A stretch of DNA of 43,096 nucleotides from Paracoccaceae bacterium (GTDB taxonomy: Bacteria > Pseudomonadota > Alphaproteobacteria > Rhodobacterales > Rhodobacteraceae). This document shows, piece by piece, positions 33,436-42,214 of the stretch (positions within the stretch are counted from its first letter, which is position 1; every line of letters begins with the position of its first letter). The notes beneath the pieces were generated by a model, which worked only from the letters and a program-made list of their open reading frames with translations, was not told where the DNA came from and did not search any database. A program made the position numbers and the translations under genes. Location of the stretch: the NCBI GenBank assembly GCA_018223085.1, contig JAAEZB010000022.1:1-43096 (forward strand), in the 5' to 3' direction.

Positions 33436-34587
33436 TTAAGCGAAGCCGCGCTTCTTCATGAACGCCCCAAGCCGGGCCAAACCTTCGCGCATATCCGCCG
33501 TCGACCGCGCATAGGAAAACCGCAACGTCCCCGCCCCGCGCACCGGATCAAAATCAAGCCCCGGCGTGACCGCAACCCCTGCCTCATCAAGGATTTCCCG
33601 GGCAAAGGCGCGACTATCCTTGGTGTAATCGCTCACATCCACATAGATATAAAACGCCCCATCCGGCGGGGCGAAGCGATCAAAGCCAATCTTCGGAAGA
33701 CCCTCAATCAAAAGCTGCCGATTGGCCCGGTAAACCCCCATATTCGCTTGCAATTCTTCGTGGCACTCCATCGCCCCAAGCGCCGCAACCTGGCTCACAT
33801 GCGGGGCACAGATGAACATGTTCTGCGCCAGCCGCTCAACCTTGCGCACATGGTCCTCGGGCACAACCATCCACCCCACACGCCAGCCCGTCATGGAAAA
33901 ATACTTGGAGAAGGAATTGATGACATAACACTCATCTGTGATCTCAAGCGCCGTCACCGCCTTGGCCTCATATTCGACACCATGGTAAATCTCATCACTG
34001 ATGAAACTCGCCCCCTTGGCCCGCGCCGCCTCAACCAACGCCGTCATCGCCCCCTTATCAAGCATCGTCCCCGTCGGATTCGCCGGCGACGCCACCATAA
34101 GCCCCTGCACGTCCATTTTTGCAAAGTCTGCGGGTACTGGCTGCAATCGATTGGCCTCGGAAGTGGGCAAATCAACAGGGATCAGCGACATGGCTTTGAG
34201 AATTTGTCGGTATGAGGGATAGCCCGGCGCCCCGATGGCGACCCGATCCCCGGCATCAAACAGCGCTGTAAAGGCAAGGAGGAACCCCGCCGAAGACCCC
34301 GATGTCACCACCACGCGCTCGGGGTTGAGATCAACATCATACCACTCACCATACAAACGCGCGATGCGCTGACGTAGCGCCGGAAGCCCAAGCGCCACAG
34401 TATACCCCATGGCGTCCTGCTCCATGGCCTCGGCAACCGCCCGCCGCGCGCCTTCCGGCGCTGCCGTCCCCGGCTGGCCGACCTCCATGTGGATGATATG
34501 GCACCCTTCGGCCTCGGCCTGACGTGCCGCCTCCATGACATCCATCACAATAAAGGGATCAACGGCGCTTCGGCTTGAGTTCCGCAT
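33436..34587 (-). CDS. class I/II aminotransferase (aspartate aminotransferase-like)
   Basis: The 383-residue PLP enzyme has fold type I features: M-E-V-G-Q-P-G-T, S-G-S-S-A-G-F near residue 98, the N-P-T-G motif (A-S-P-A-N-P-T-G), S-D-E-I-Y-H-G, and the PLP Lys in S-F-S-K-Y-F-S-M-T-G-W-R. The C-terminal R in L-R-F-S-Y-A-R probably binds the substrate carboxylate. Substrate choice (aspartate, aromatic or other) is not clear. The ATG at 34587 is supported by AGGAAGGA. It is divergent from the M48-TPR gene, with only 22 bases between start codons. Confidence 0.9.
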   Translation of the reverse strand: MRNSSRSAVDPFIVMDVMEAARQAEAEGCHIIHMEVGQPGTAAPEGARRAVAEAMEQDAMGYTVALGLPALRQRIARLYGEWYDVDLNPERVVVTSGSSAGFLLAFTALFDAGDRVAIGAPGYPSYRQILKAMSLIPVDLPTSEANRLQPVPADFAKMDVQGLMVASPANPTGTMLDKGAMTALVEAARAKGASFISDEIYHGVEYEAKAVTALEITDECYVINSFSKYFSMTGWRVGWMVVPEDHVRKVERLAQNMFICAPHVSQVAALGAMECHEELQANMGVYRANRQLLIEGLPKIGFDRFAPPDGAFYIYVDVSDYTKDSRAFAREILDEAGVAVTPGLDFDPVRGAGTLRFSYARSTADMREGLARLGAFMKKRGFA

Positions 34588-34609
34588 GGTTTTCCTTCCT
34601 ATTGGGCCC

Positions 34610-35983
34610 ATGAGTTTTCATCGCCGTTTTCACCGCGAAACGCCCCCGGCGTCAATCCATCCCCTCAAGGCAATCGCCATCCTTGTGGCCGCGCTCGTGT
34701 TGATACTGTCGGGCAACACGGCCAAGGCAGCTTCCCTGATCCGCGACCCTGATATCGAACACGCTCTGGGCCGCGTCGCCGCCCCAATCCTGAGCGCCGC
34801 CGGCCTTGGCGGCAATGTGCGCGTCTTGGTGGTCAATGACCGCAGCCTCAACGCCTTCGTCGTCGACAACAATCACATCTTCATCCATCTCGGCATGCTC
34901 CTGCGCATGAACACGCCCGAGATGTTTCAGGCCGTGGTTGCCCATGAGGCCGCCCATATCACCAATGGCCATATCGCCCGCCGCATCACCAACATGGGCA
35001 ACGCCCAAACGGCTGCTGGCCTTGGCCTTGCACTGGCCGCCGCCGCAGCAGCAGCGACCGGAAATGCCAATGTCGGCTTGGGGCTTGCGATTGGCTCTTC
35101 CGCCTCTGCAGAACGCCGTTTTCTCGCCCACAGCCGCGCCGAAGAGGTCGCCGCCGACCAGTCCGGCGTACGCTATATGAGCCACGCCGGGGTCGACACC
35201 CAGGGTGCCGTCGACGTGCATGAAATCTTTCGTGGCCAAGAAGCTCTCAACACCTCGCGCCAAGACCCCTATATGCGCTCGCATCCGCTGACCCGCGACC
35301 GCATCCGCACCATGAAGGCCTATACCTCTGCCCATGCGGACAAGGCCAAACCCGCCTCTCCGGAAACCATCTACTGGTACGCGCGCGCGCGTGGCAAACT
35401 CGCCGCCTTTACCTTGTCGCCAAAATGGACCCTCGGTCGCCTTGACGACAGCCCGAGCCGCGACATACGCCTCATGCGCGAAGCCGCCGCCCGCCACCGC
35501 CTCTCCCAGAGCAGTGCCGCTCTCAAGGCCATCAACGGCGCGATTGCGCTGCGCCCCGAGGATGCCTTTTATTACGAACTTAAAGGCCAAATCCTGCTTG
35601 AGAACCGCCGCTTCTCGGAGGCCGTGACCGCCTATCGCAAGGCAGTTGCCATCGAGCCGCGCAACGCGCTCCTTCTGTCCAGCCTTGGTCATGCCCTGCT
35701 CGCAGCCGACCGTCCCCGCGAAGCGCTGAAACCGCTCGAACAATCACGCGGCCGCGACTTCCGCAATGCTTTGATGCTGCGTGACCTCGGCGCGGCCTAT
35801 GCGCGCACTGGCAACAATGGCATGGCCGCGTTGGCCGCTGCCGAACGATACGCCTTGCAAGGCCGCCTCAAAGATGCAGGAGTGCTCGCCAAACGCGCCA
35901 GTGGCCTGCTGCCCAACGGCTCACGCGGCTGGCGCCGCGCCGAAGATATCCTGCGCGAATCCGAACGCGCCTCAAAGAAGTAA
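34610..35983 (+). CDS. M48 metalloprotease with C-terminal TPRs (BepA-like)
   Basis: The 457-residue protein has a signal sequence (hydrophobic 20-40, ending T-A-K-A-A), a peptidase M48 domain with zinc site H112-E-A-A-H116 and S-R-A-E-E-V-A-A-D, and C-terminal TPR repeats (about 300-440, e.g. D-A-F-Y-Y-E-L-K-G-Q-I-L-L-E-N). The order matches BepA (YfgC), a periplasmic protease and chaperone in outer-membrane protein quality control. The ATG has no ribosome site; another in-frame ATG at 34586 is possible. It shares a 22-base divergent region with the aminotransferase gene, and lies 18 bases before the DsbA-like gene, with which it probably forms an operon. Confidence 0.88.
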   Translation: MSFHRRFHRETPPASIHPLKAIAILVAALVLILSGNTAKAASLIRDPDIEHALGRVAAPILSAAGLGGNVRVLVVNDRSLNAFVVDNNHIFIHLGMLLRMNTPEMFQAVVAHEAAHITNGHIARRITNMGNAQTAAGLGLALAAAAAAATGNANVGLGLAIGSSASAERRFLAHSRAEEVAADQSGVRYMSHAGVDTQGAVDVHEIFRGQEALNTSRQDPYMRSHPLTRDRIRTMKAYTSAHADKAKPASPETIYWYARARGKLAAFTLSPKWTLGRLDDSPSRDIRLMREAAARHRLSQSSAALKAINGAIALRPEDAFYYELKGQILLENRRFSEAVTAYRKAVAIEPRNALLLSSLGHALLAADRPREALKPLEQSRGRDFRNALMLRDLGAAYARTGNNGMAALAAAERYALQGRLKDAGVLAKRASGLLPNGSRGWRRAEDILRESERASKK

Positions 35984-36001
35984 ACCTGACGGAGTTTCCC
36001 C

Positions 36002-36748
36002 ATGTTCAAACCTCTCGCCGCCGCCGCTCTTCTTGGGCTGACTGCCCTGCCCGCCGCTGCGTTTGACCTCAACAACCTGAACGATGACGAACGTGCCGCC
36101 TTCCGCGCCGAAGTGCGCGCCTATCTTCTCGACAACCCCGGCATCATCATGGAAGCCGTCGACATTCTCGAAAAACAACAACAGGCCGCCGCCTCGGCTC
36201 ATGACCTCGCTCTGGTCAAATCCAATCAGGACGCAATCTTCAACGATGGCTATAGCTATGTCGGTGGCAACCCCGAGGGTGACATCACTCTTGTCGAATT
36301 CGTCGATTATCGCTGCGGCTACTGCCGTAAGGCGCATGAAGAAGTGAAACAGCTCATCGCTGGCGATGGCAATATCCGCCTGATCTACAAGGAATTCCCG
36401 ATCCTCGGCGATGCCTCTCTGATCTCCTCACGCTTCGCCATCGCTGTGAAACAGGTCGCTGGTGACGGCGCCTATGCGCTGGTCCATGATGCGCTGATCT
36501 CCTTCACCGGCGACGTGAACGAAACTGCCCTCACGCGGCTGTCTGACGCGCTTGGCCTCGATACCGATGCGATCCTCGCCCAGATGGCCTCTGAAAGCGT
36601 CACCGCCGAGATTGCACAGACCCGCGCCCTGGCCCAGAAGCTGTCAATCTCTGGCACCCCGACCTTCGTCCTGGAGGACCAATTGCTGCGTGGCTACATG
36701 CCACTTGCAGGCATGATGTCTCTGGTTGCCGAAAAGCGCGGGGGCTAA
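36002..36748 (+). CDS. DsbA family thiol:disulfide oxidoreductase
   Basis: The 248-residue periplasmic protein has a signal peptide (1-20, ending A-A-A), a helical N-terminal extension (about 25-65) of the type seen in Com1/ScsC-like proteins, and a thioredoxin fold. The active site is C105-G-Y-C108 in E-F-V-D-Y-R-C-G-Y-C, and the cis-Pro loop is G-T-P-T-F. The N-terminal extension probably serves to oligomerise, which would favour isomerase rather than oxidase activity; this is inference. It follows the BepA-like gene closely; both serve envelope protein folding and quality control. ACGGAG precedes the ATG. Confidence 0.9.
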   Translation: MFKPLAAAALLGLTALPAAAFDLNNLNDDERAAFRAEVRAYLLDNPGIIMEAVDILEKQQQAAASAHDLALVKSNQDAIFNDGYSYVGGNPEGDITLVEFVDYRCGYCRKAHEEVKQLIAGDGNIRLIYKEFPILGDASLISSRFAIAVKQVAGDGAYALVHDALISFTGDVNETALTRLSDALGLDTDAILAQMASESVTAEIAQTRALAQKLSISGTPTFVLEDQLLRGYMPLAGMMSLVAEKRGG

Positions 36749-36756
36749 TCCGCTTC

Positions 36757-36829
36757 CTCTTGCGATAAATATCCCGGGGTGAGCGTTGCTTTTGCTTGTC
36801 AAAAGCAACGTGAGGGGCAGCGCCCCTGC
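36757..36829. repeat. two-hairpin intergenic repeat, copy 3 (first stem exchanged)
   Basis: CCTCTTGCGATAAATATCCC and GGGGTGAG are followed by hairpin 1 GTTGCTTTTG-CTTGT-CAAAAGCAAC and hairpin 2 AGGGGCA-G-CGCCCCT. The frame is that of copies 1 and 2, but hairpin 1 has a different sequence, still fully paired. It lies between the convergent DsbA-like gene and ispG. Confidence 0.78.
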
Positions 36830-36842
36830 CCCGCTCCCGGTC

Positions 36843-37967
36843 CTACTCGGCCGCTGCGGCCATCTCGGCCTCAATCTCGGCGGCGCGCTTTTCAACCTGC
36901 TCAACGATATGGTCGACCATCTGATCGTTGGACATCTTGTGGCTCTGCTTGCCCGCAAGATACACCATCCCTGATCCGGCCCCACCGCCGGTAAAGCCCA
37001 CATCCGTCATCAATGCCTCGCCCGGCCCGTTTACCACGCACCCAATAATCGAAAGGCTCATCGGCGTGTGAATATGCGCCAGCCGTTTTTCCAACTCATC
37101 CACCGTCTTGATGACATCAAAGCCCTGACGCGCACAGGACGGGCAAGAGATGATATTGACCCCACGATGACGCAGGCCCAATGATTTCAGAATCTCGAAC
37201 CCGACCTTCACCTCTTCGACCGGATCGGCACTTAGCGAGACGCGCAGCGTATCACCAATCCCCATCCACAACAGATTACCAAGCCCGATCGCCGATTTAA
37301 TCGTGCCGCTTACAAAGCCGCCTGCCTCGGTCACACCAAGGTGGATCGGTGCGTCCGTCGCCTCGGCCAGCTGCTGATAGGCGGCGGCAGTCATGAACAC
37401 GTCGCTGGCCTTCACGCTGATCTTGTATTCGTGAAAATCATTGTCCTCAAGGATACGGATATGCTCCAACCCCGACTCCACCATCGCGTCCGGGCAAGGC
37501 TCGCCATACTTGTCGAGAAGATGCTTCTCCAGAGATCCGGCATTGACCCCGATACGGATTGAACATCCATGATCCTTAGCGGCCTGAATAACGTCTTTGA
37601 CCCGCTTCTCATCGCCGATATTGCCGGGGTTGATCCGCAGGCAGGCCGCCCCTGCCTCTGCGGCCTCAATGGCACGTTTGTAATGGAAATGGATGTCGGC
37701 CACGATCGGCACGGTGCTCTCACGTACCACCTCCCGAAGGGCCTTGGTCGCCGCCGCATCTGGGGTTGAAACCCGCACAATATCCGCACCCGCTTCCGCT
37801 GCGGCCTGCACCTGTGCCACCGTCGCCTTGACGTCGGAACTATCGGTGTTGGTCATGGTCTGCACCGCAATCGGCGCATCCCCCCCGACCGGCACATTGC
37901 CAACCATGATCTGGCGCGATTTACGGCGCTCAATATTGCGCCACGGACGAATGTGGTTCATCGACAT
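36843..37967 (-). CDS. ispG: 4-hydroxy-3-methylbut-2-enyl diphosphate synthase
   Basis: IspG makes HMBPP from MEcPP in the MEP isoprenoid pathway, using a [4Fe-4S] cluster. The 374 residues show the TIM-barrel N-terminal part (V-Q-T-M-T-N-T-D and [10 protein letters not shown]) and the cluster ligands Cys275, Cys278 (S-C-P-S-C-A-R) and Cys310 ([10 protein letters not shown]), with Glu317 as probable fourth ligand. The ATG at 37967 lies 7 bases after AAGGG; the GTG upstream and the ATG at 37961 are less likely. It is 79 bases after the RodZ-like gene. Confidence 0.96.
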   Translation of the reverse strand: MSMNHIRPWRNIERRKSRQIMVGNVPVGGDAPIAVQTMTNTDSSDVKATVAQVQAAAEAGADIVRVSTPDAAATKALREVVRESTVPIVADIHFHYKRAIEAAEAGAACLRINPGNIGDEKRVKDVIQAAKDHGCSIRIGVNAGSLEKHLLDKYGEPCPDAMVESGLEHIRILEDNDFHEYKISVKASDVFMTAAAYQQLAEATDAPIHLGVTEAGGFVSGTIKSAIGLGNLLWMGIGDTLRVSLSADPVEEVKVGFEILKSLGLRHRGVNIISCPSCARQGFDVIKTVDELEKRLAHIHTPMSLSIIGCVVNGPGEALMTDVGFTGGGAGSGMVYLAGKQSHKMSNDQMVDHIVEQVEKRAAEIEAEMAAAAE

Positions 37968-38046
37968 GAAAAGGCCCTTCACCTCAGACAGGTTCAGGGC
38001 CTATGTAAGTCGCCAGCGCCACGGGAGCAATGCGCGATAGGGGTTT

Positions 38047-39243
38047 TCAATCGGCGTTGATCTGCGAGGCATCCGCCTCGGCAACGATCCGCGCGAGATC
38101 CGGGTCCATCTCAAGATCGGCAAGATCATAGTTTTCCAGAAGGCTCTCCGCATCAAGCGCCAGATCGCCAATCCGGTTCGTGCCCTCGCCCACCGGCCCA
38201 AAGACCGCTTCGCCGAGCTTGAAATAAATCGCCCCACTCATCCCCGCCGTAAGGGTCGGTGCCTCTTCCGATTTCGGCAAGAGATACTCTTCGCCCGGGT
38301 TGAGGATTTTCTCATGGATCACAGTGCCATCCGCCGCGCGCACCCGGACCCAAGCCGGACGCACCGCCATCAGCACCAGATCACGCGCATCGCTTCCAAC
38401 AACTTGCGGCATCACGCGATCAAGCTCTTCTTCCGACACTGCCGCGACGAACGGTGCGTCTGCCTGAAACACACCGACCGTGTCGGGATTGAGCGTCGAA
38501 ATCGGCGCATCGCGTGCAACCATCACCGGCACATCAAGCGCCTGCGGACGATACAGGCGATCCAATGATTGCGCTGTTGGCGTAAAGACGCCCGGTCCAG
38601 CCTGTGCTGTCTCGGTCGCGCCACCCGCAACCGCACCGGCCTCCTTGAGCGGGTCGAGGTCGGCGAGAACCACCGGTGTCTGATCCACTGGCGCGAGCTT
38701 CACGCGCTGAATCTCATTAAGCACCGACCAACCACCATAGCCAATCGCCGCGATCAACGCCACGAGCACCAGAGACGAGCCAATCGCTTGTGGCTCGATC
38801 CGGCTAAGGAGCGATTCCGGTGTGGGGGTGAAGGGCGTGATCGGCGCTTCCAGCGGATCATCACCCCGCGCGCGCCGTTCTGCGAATACATCGCTCTTAC
38901 GAATAGTTGATGCCTCGGCGGCCATACCATGCGCCGTGGAGAACCCGCTCTCACGGCAGAAGGTCTCAAAGGCCACATCCGGATTCATACCAAGATAGCG
39001 CGCATAGGAGCGCACGTATCCCGCAATGAACCCCGGCGTTTCAAACGCCGACGGATCGCTGTCTTCAATGGCCGAAATGTAATTTGCACGGATGCGCAAT
39101 TCCCGCTGCACATCAAGCAGCGATTTGCCCATGGTGGCGCGTTCTCCGCGCATCATGTCGCCAAGCCGAAGATCGTAATCGTCAAAGCCTTTTGGCCCTG
39201 CCGCCGCCTCTACGGATTTGCGCTGTCCCTTGCGCCTGATCAT
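38047..39243 (-). CDS. RodZ-like HTH membrane protein with DUF4115
   Basis: The 398-residue protein has a cytoplasmic Cro/CI-type HTH (about residues 28-95: G-K-S-L-L-D-V-Q-R-E-L-R-I-R-A-N-Y-I-S-A-I-E) with Y-V-R-S-Y-A-R-Y-L-G, a Pro-rich linker, a membrane helix (about 160-180), a long linker, and a C-terminal periplasmic beta domain (DUF4115, about 300-375, e.g. W-V-R-V-R-A-A-D-G). This matches RodZ, the MreB anchor for cell shape, and its alphaproteobacterial relatives. The ATG at 39243 follows GAGG by about 8 bases. It is located between hemA and ispG, the same order as in many Rhodobacteraceae as far as I recall. Confidence 0.85.
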   Translation of the reverse strand: MIRRKGQRKSVEAAAGPKGFDDYDLRLGDMMRGERATMGKSLLDVQRELRIRANYISAIEDSDPSAFETPGFIAGYVRSYARYLGMNPDVAFETFCRESGFSTAHGMAAEASTIRKSDVFAERRARGDDPLEAPITPFTPTPESLLSRIEPQAIGSSLVLVALIAAIGYGGWSVLNEIQRVKLAPVDQTPVVLADLDPLKEAGAVAGGATETAQAGPGVFTPTAQSLDRLYRPQALDVPVMVARDAPISTLNPDTVGVFQADAPFVAAVSEEELDRVMPQVVGSDARDLVLMAVRPAWVRVRAADGTVIHEKILNPGEEYLLPKSEEAPTLTAGMSGAIYFKLGEAVFGPVGEGTNRIGDLALDAESLLENYDLADLEMDPDLARIVAEADASQINAD

Positions 39244-39264
39244 CACATTTGCCTCACTGCAATG

Positions 39265-39297
39265 CCGATCCGTTACCAATTCCCGATTCGGATCGGG
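39265..39297 (-). promoter_or_regulatory. alternative hairpins in the RodZ-like gene leader
   Basis: CCCGAT-TCGG-ATCGGG (39282-39297) is a perfect 16-base palindrome. Its part CGGATCGG (39289-39296) also pairs perfectly with CCGATCCG (39265-39272), so the two stems exclude each other. Both are just before the gene's ribosome site. Confidence 0.4.
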
Positions 39298-39322
39298 TTC
39301 TTTGTTGAGGCTAAAGTAACAT

Positions 39323-39342
39323 GGTGCAATAAAAATTGCACC
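39323..39342. terminator. hairpin between hemA and the RodZ-like gene
   Basis: GGTGCAAT and ATTGCACC form an 8-bp perfect stem around AAAA. It lies 12 bases after the hemA stop. On the minus strand there is no following T-run, on the plus strand TTTCTC follows, so it may be a weak terminator. Confidence 0.5.
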
Positions 39343-39353
39343 TTTCTCTCATC

Positions 39354-40583
39354 TTAGCCCGCCAGCTCGGCACGATTCAGCGCACAGTGCGACCAAAGTT
39401 CGTCCATCGCGCTTACAAGCTTGTCCATCTCCTTCGGCCCATGCACCGGCGAAGGGGTAAAGCGCAGACGTTCCGTGCCACGCGGCACGGTGGGGAAGTT
39501 GATCGGCTGCACATAAATGCCAAAACTGTCGAGCAGCATATCCGAGAGCTTCTTGGTGTGGACCGGATCGCCAACGATCACCGGTACGATATGGCTACCA
39601 TGGTCGATGATCGGCAGCCCCATGCCCTTGAGGCGCAGCTTGAGCACTTTCGCCTGGTCTTGGTGCTTATCACGCAGCTTCTGGCCTTCGGCCGTCTTGA
39701 GAAAGGCAACCGAAGCGGTCGCCCCTGCCGCCAGCGCCGGCGCCAGAGAGGTCGAGAAGATGAAGCCCGGCGCGTAAGAGCGCACCGCATCACACATTTT
39801 CGCGCTCGCCGCGATATAGCCGCCCATCACACCATAGGCTTTGGCCAGCGTCCCGTTGATAATGTCGAGGCGATCCATGAGACCGTCGCGTTCGCAGATC
39901 CCCGCCCCACGCGGACCATACATGCCCACCGCGTGCACCTCGTCGATATAGGTCAGGGCGTTGAATTCGTCCGCAAGATCGAGAATCGCCTCAATCGGAC
40001 CGAAATCGCCATCCATCGAGTAAACCGATTCAAAGGCAATAAGCTTCGGTGCTGCCGGATCGTCCGCTTCGAGAAGCTCACGCAGGTGTTCTACGTCATT
40101 GTGACGGAAGATACGCTTGGCCCCGCCATTGCGGCGCACGCCTTCGATCATCGAAGCATGATTCAAGGCATCCGAATAGATAATCAGACCGGGGAAAAGC
40201 TTCGGCAGAGTAGAAAGCGTCGCGTCATTGGCTATATAGGCCGAAGTAAACATAAGCGCCGCTTCTTTGCCGTGCAAATCGGCAAGCTCCGCCTCAAGAC
40301 GTTTATGATACACTGTGGTGCCCGAGATGTTGCGCGTTCCGCCCGACCCGGCGCCCGTCGCATCAATCGCTTCATGCATCGCGGCAAGCACCACCGGATG
40401 CTGCCCCATGCCAAGGTAGTCATTGCCGCACCAGACGGTGATCGGCTGCTTCTCACCATCAGGGCGGGTCCAGACTGCATGCGGGAAATTGCCCTTTTCA
40501 CGTTCAATATCAATGAACGTCCGATAGCGCCCCTCTTCATGAAGACTGTTCAGGGCGTCGTCGAGCTTGGCATTATAATCCAA
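39354..40583 (-). CDS. hemA: 5-aminolevulinate synthase
   Basis: ALA synthase condenses glycine and succinyl-CoA with PLP, the first step of haem, chlorophyll and B12 synthesis in Alphaproteobacteria. The 409-residue protein begins at TTG (40583), 7 bases after GGGAG (40591-40595), giving the normal D-Y-N-A-K-L-D start; upstream Met codons would make an extension not seen in the family. PLP Lys248 is in G-T-L-A-K-A-Y-G, and [16 protein letters not shown] and C-G-N-D-Y-L-G-M-G are present. An FNR-type box lies at 40714-40727. Genes of photosynthesis are not seen nearby, so the gene may serve haem only. Confidence 0.97.
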   Translation of the reverse strand: MDYNAKLDDALNSLHEEGRYRTFIDIEREKGNFPHAVWTRPDGEKQPITVWCGNDYLGMGQHPVVLAAMHEAIDATGAGSGGTRNISGTTVYHKRLEAELADLHGKEAALMFTSAYIANDATLSTLPKLFPGLIIYSDALNHASMIEGVRRNGGAKRIFRHNDVEHLRELLEADDPAAPKLIAFESVYSMDGDFGPIEAILDLADEFNALTYIDEVHAVGMYGPRGAGICERDGLMDRLDIINGTLAKAYGVMGGYIAASAKMCDAVRSYAPGFIFSTSLAPALAAGATASVAFLKTAEGQKLRDKHQDQAKVLKLRLKGMGLPIIDHGSHIVPVIVGDPVHTKKLSDMLLDSFGIYVQPINFPTVPRGTERLRFTPSPVHGPKEMDKLVSAMDELWSHCALNRAELAG

Positions 40584-40713
40584 AGGTGTTCTCCCGATCT
40601 CAGACTGGCATTCGCTTGCGCGGGTCGGTGATGCCACATTTATTCACGTTCATGAATGGATATATCGCGCGCATCCATCGGGCAATAGATTACATTTCGT
40701 AGAGTCTTTAACC

Positions 40714-40727
40714 TTGATCTCGGTCAA
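40714..40727. promoter_or_regulatory. FNR/FnrL-type box between hemA and the dipeptidase gene
   Basis: TTGAT-CTCG-GTCAA, one base off the consensus TTGAT-N4-ATCAA and the same as the peroxidase box apart from the spacer. Rhodobacter hemA is under FnrL. The centre is 137 bases before the hemA start codon and 86 before the dipeptidase ATG, so either or both may respond. Confidence 0.6.
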
Positions 40728-40805
40728 GCCGTCTGGACAGTGCCGCAATGGCTGATAGGCTCCGCGCAATATCATATTTCCTCGCGCATCCAAGGAGAAA
40801 TCCAC

Positions 40806-42179
40806 ATGTCCCTCGACACTGTTTTGTCCCGCATTGATTCCGATCTCGACGCCGCTACTGATCGGCTTCTGGACCTTCTGCGCATTCCCTCTGTCTCGAC
40901 CGATCCGGCCTATAAAGGTGATTGCGATACCGCCGCAGACTGGCTTGTGTCTGAACTGCAATCCCTTGGAATTTCGGCAAAAAAGCGCCCTACACCGGGG
41001 CACCCGATGGTCGTTGGCCACGTGGATGGCGACGGACCACACCTGCTTTTCTATGGCCATTATGATGTGCAGCCCGTCGATCCGCTCGACCTCTGGAATA
41101 GCCCACCTTTCGAGCCCGCCATCGAAGATACTCCCAAGGGCAAAGTGATCCGCGGTCGCGGTGCCTCCGACGACAAGGGCCAACTCATGACCTTTGTCGA
41201 AGCCTGCCGCGCCTGGATCGCTGAAAACGGCAAACTCCCGTGCAAAATTACTTTCTTCTTCGAAGGAGAGGAAGAATCAGGATCGCCCTCTCTCGTGCCC
41301 TTCATGCAGGAAAACGCCGCCGAACTTGGTGCCGATATCGCCCTCATCTGTGACACCGGCCTATTTGAAAGCGCGGTGCCCGCAATCACCACCCAATTGC
41401 GCGGTCTTCTGGGCGAGGATTTCACCATCACCGGCCCCTCGCGCGATCTTCACTCGGGGATGTATGGCGGCATCGCCATGAACCCGATCCGCGTGCTGAC
41501 GAAAATCCTTGCCGGGCTGCATGACGAAACCGGCGCCATCACCCTCCCCGGCTTTTATGACGATGTGCCGGAACTTGCCGATGAGATTCGCGCCCAATGG
41601 CAGGGTCTCAATTTCGACCACGAATCCTATCTCGGCGACGTCGGCCTCAAAGCCCCCGCAGGAGAGCAGGACCGCACCCCGCTCGAACAAATCTGGTCGC
41701 GCCCGACGTGTGATGTGAATGGCATCTGGGGCGGCTATACCGGCGACGGTTTCAAGACCGTCCTGCCAAGCGAGGCTTCGGCGAAACTGTCCTTCCGCCT
41801 CGTCGGCCAACAGGATCCCGACAAAATCCGCACTGCCTTCCGCAACTATCTCGAAGACAATCTCCCCGAAGGGTTCACCGTCGAATACCGGACCGAAAAA
41901 GGCGCCCCCGCCTCGCAGATGTCCATCGACGACCCTGCCTTTGAAAAGGCCCGCAAGGCGCTTTCGGATGAATGGCCTCGCGCGGCGGCCTATATCGGCT
42001 GCGGCGGGTCAATCCCGATTGCGGGCTATTTCAAGGATATTCTCGGCATGGATTCGATGCTCATCGGCTTTGGCCGTGATGATGATCAAATCCACTCTCC
42101 GAACGAAAAATACGACATGGAGAGCTTCCATAAGGGAATCCGCTCATGGGCCCGCATCCTTGACGCCCTAACGTCCTAA
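40806..42179 (+). CDS. M20 family metallo-dipeptidase
   Basis: This 457-residue cytoplasmic enzyme is of the M20 carboxypeptidase/dipeptidase type. Metal ligands are seen in F-Y-G-H-Y-D-V-Q-P (His/Asp), R-G-A-S-D-D-K-G-Q (Asp), G-E-E-E-S-G-S-P (Glu pair) and the C-terminal G-F-G-R-D-D-D-Q-I-H-S-P-N-E (His). The dimerisation insert begins near R-D-L-H-S-G-M-Y-G-G (about 215). It should remove N-terminal residues from small peptides. AAGGAG lies 8-10 bases before the ATG, well placed. It is divergent from hemA and convergent with the thioesterase gene. Confidence 0.93.
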   Translation: MSLDTVLSRIDSDLDAATDRLLDLLRIPSVSTDPAYKGDCDTAADWLVSELQSLGISAKKRPTPGHPMVVGHVDGDGPHLLFYGHYDVQPVDPLDLWNSPPFEPAIEDTPKGKVIRGRGASDDKGQLMTFVEACRAWIAENGKLPCKITFFFEGEEESGSPSLVPFMQENAAELGADIALICDTGLFESAVPAITTQLRGLLGEDFTITGPSRDLHSGMYGGIAMNPIRVLTKILAGLHDETGAITLPGFYDDVPELADEIRAQWQGLNFDHESYLGDVGLKAPAGEQDRTPLEQIWSRPTCDVNGIWGGYTGDGFKTVLPSEASAKLSFRLVGQQDPDKIRTAFRNYLEDNLPEGFTVEYRTEKGAPASQMSIDDPAFEKARKALSDEWPRAAAYIGCGGSIPIAGYFKDILGMDSMLIGFGRDDDQIHSPNEKYDMESFHKGIRSWARILDALTS

Positions 42180-42188
42180 CCGGAGCGT

Positions 42189-42214
42189 CTGCGCGGCCTA
42201 CTCGGGCCGCGCAG
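42189..42214. terminator. strong hairpin between dipeptidase and thioesterase genes
   Basis: CTGCGCGGCC and GGCCGCGCAG form a perfect 10-bp stem with a six-base loop that contains part of the thioesterase stop codon (42198-42200). There is no T-run on either strand, so this is probably a shared but weak transcript end. Confidence 0.5.

Noticed and set aside
34652-35743. 363-residue minus-strand frame over the BepA-like gene
   Set aside because: Antisense shadow; the plus-strand frame has zinc site, signal peptide and TPRs.
39336-40631. 431-residue plus-strand frame over hemA
   Set aside because: Fully antisense to the clear hemA gene, Arg/His-rich, no motif.
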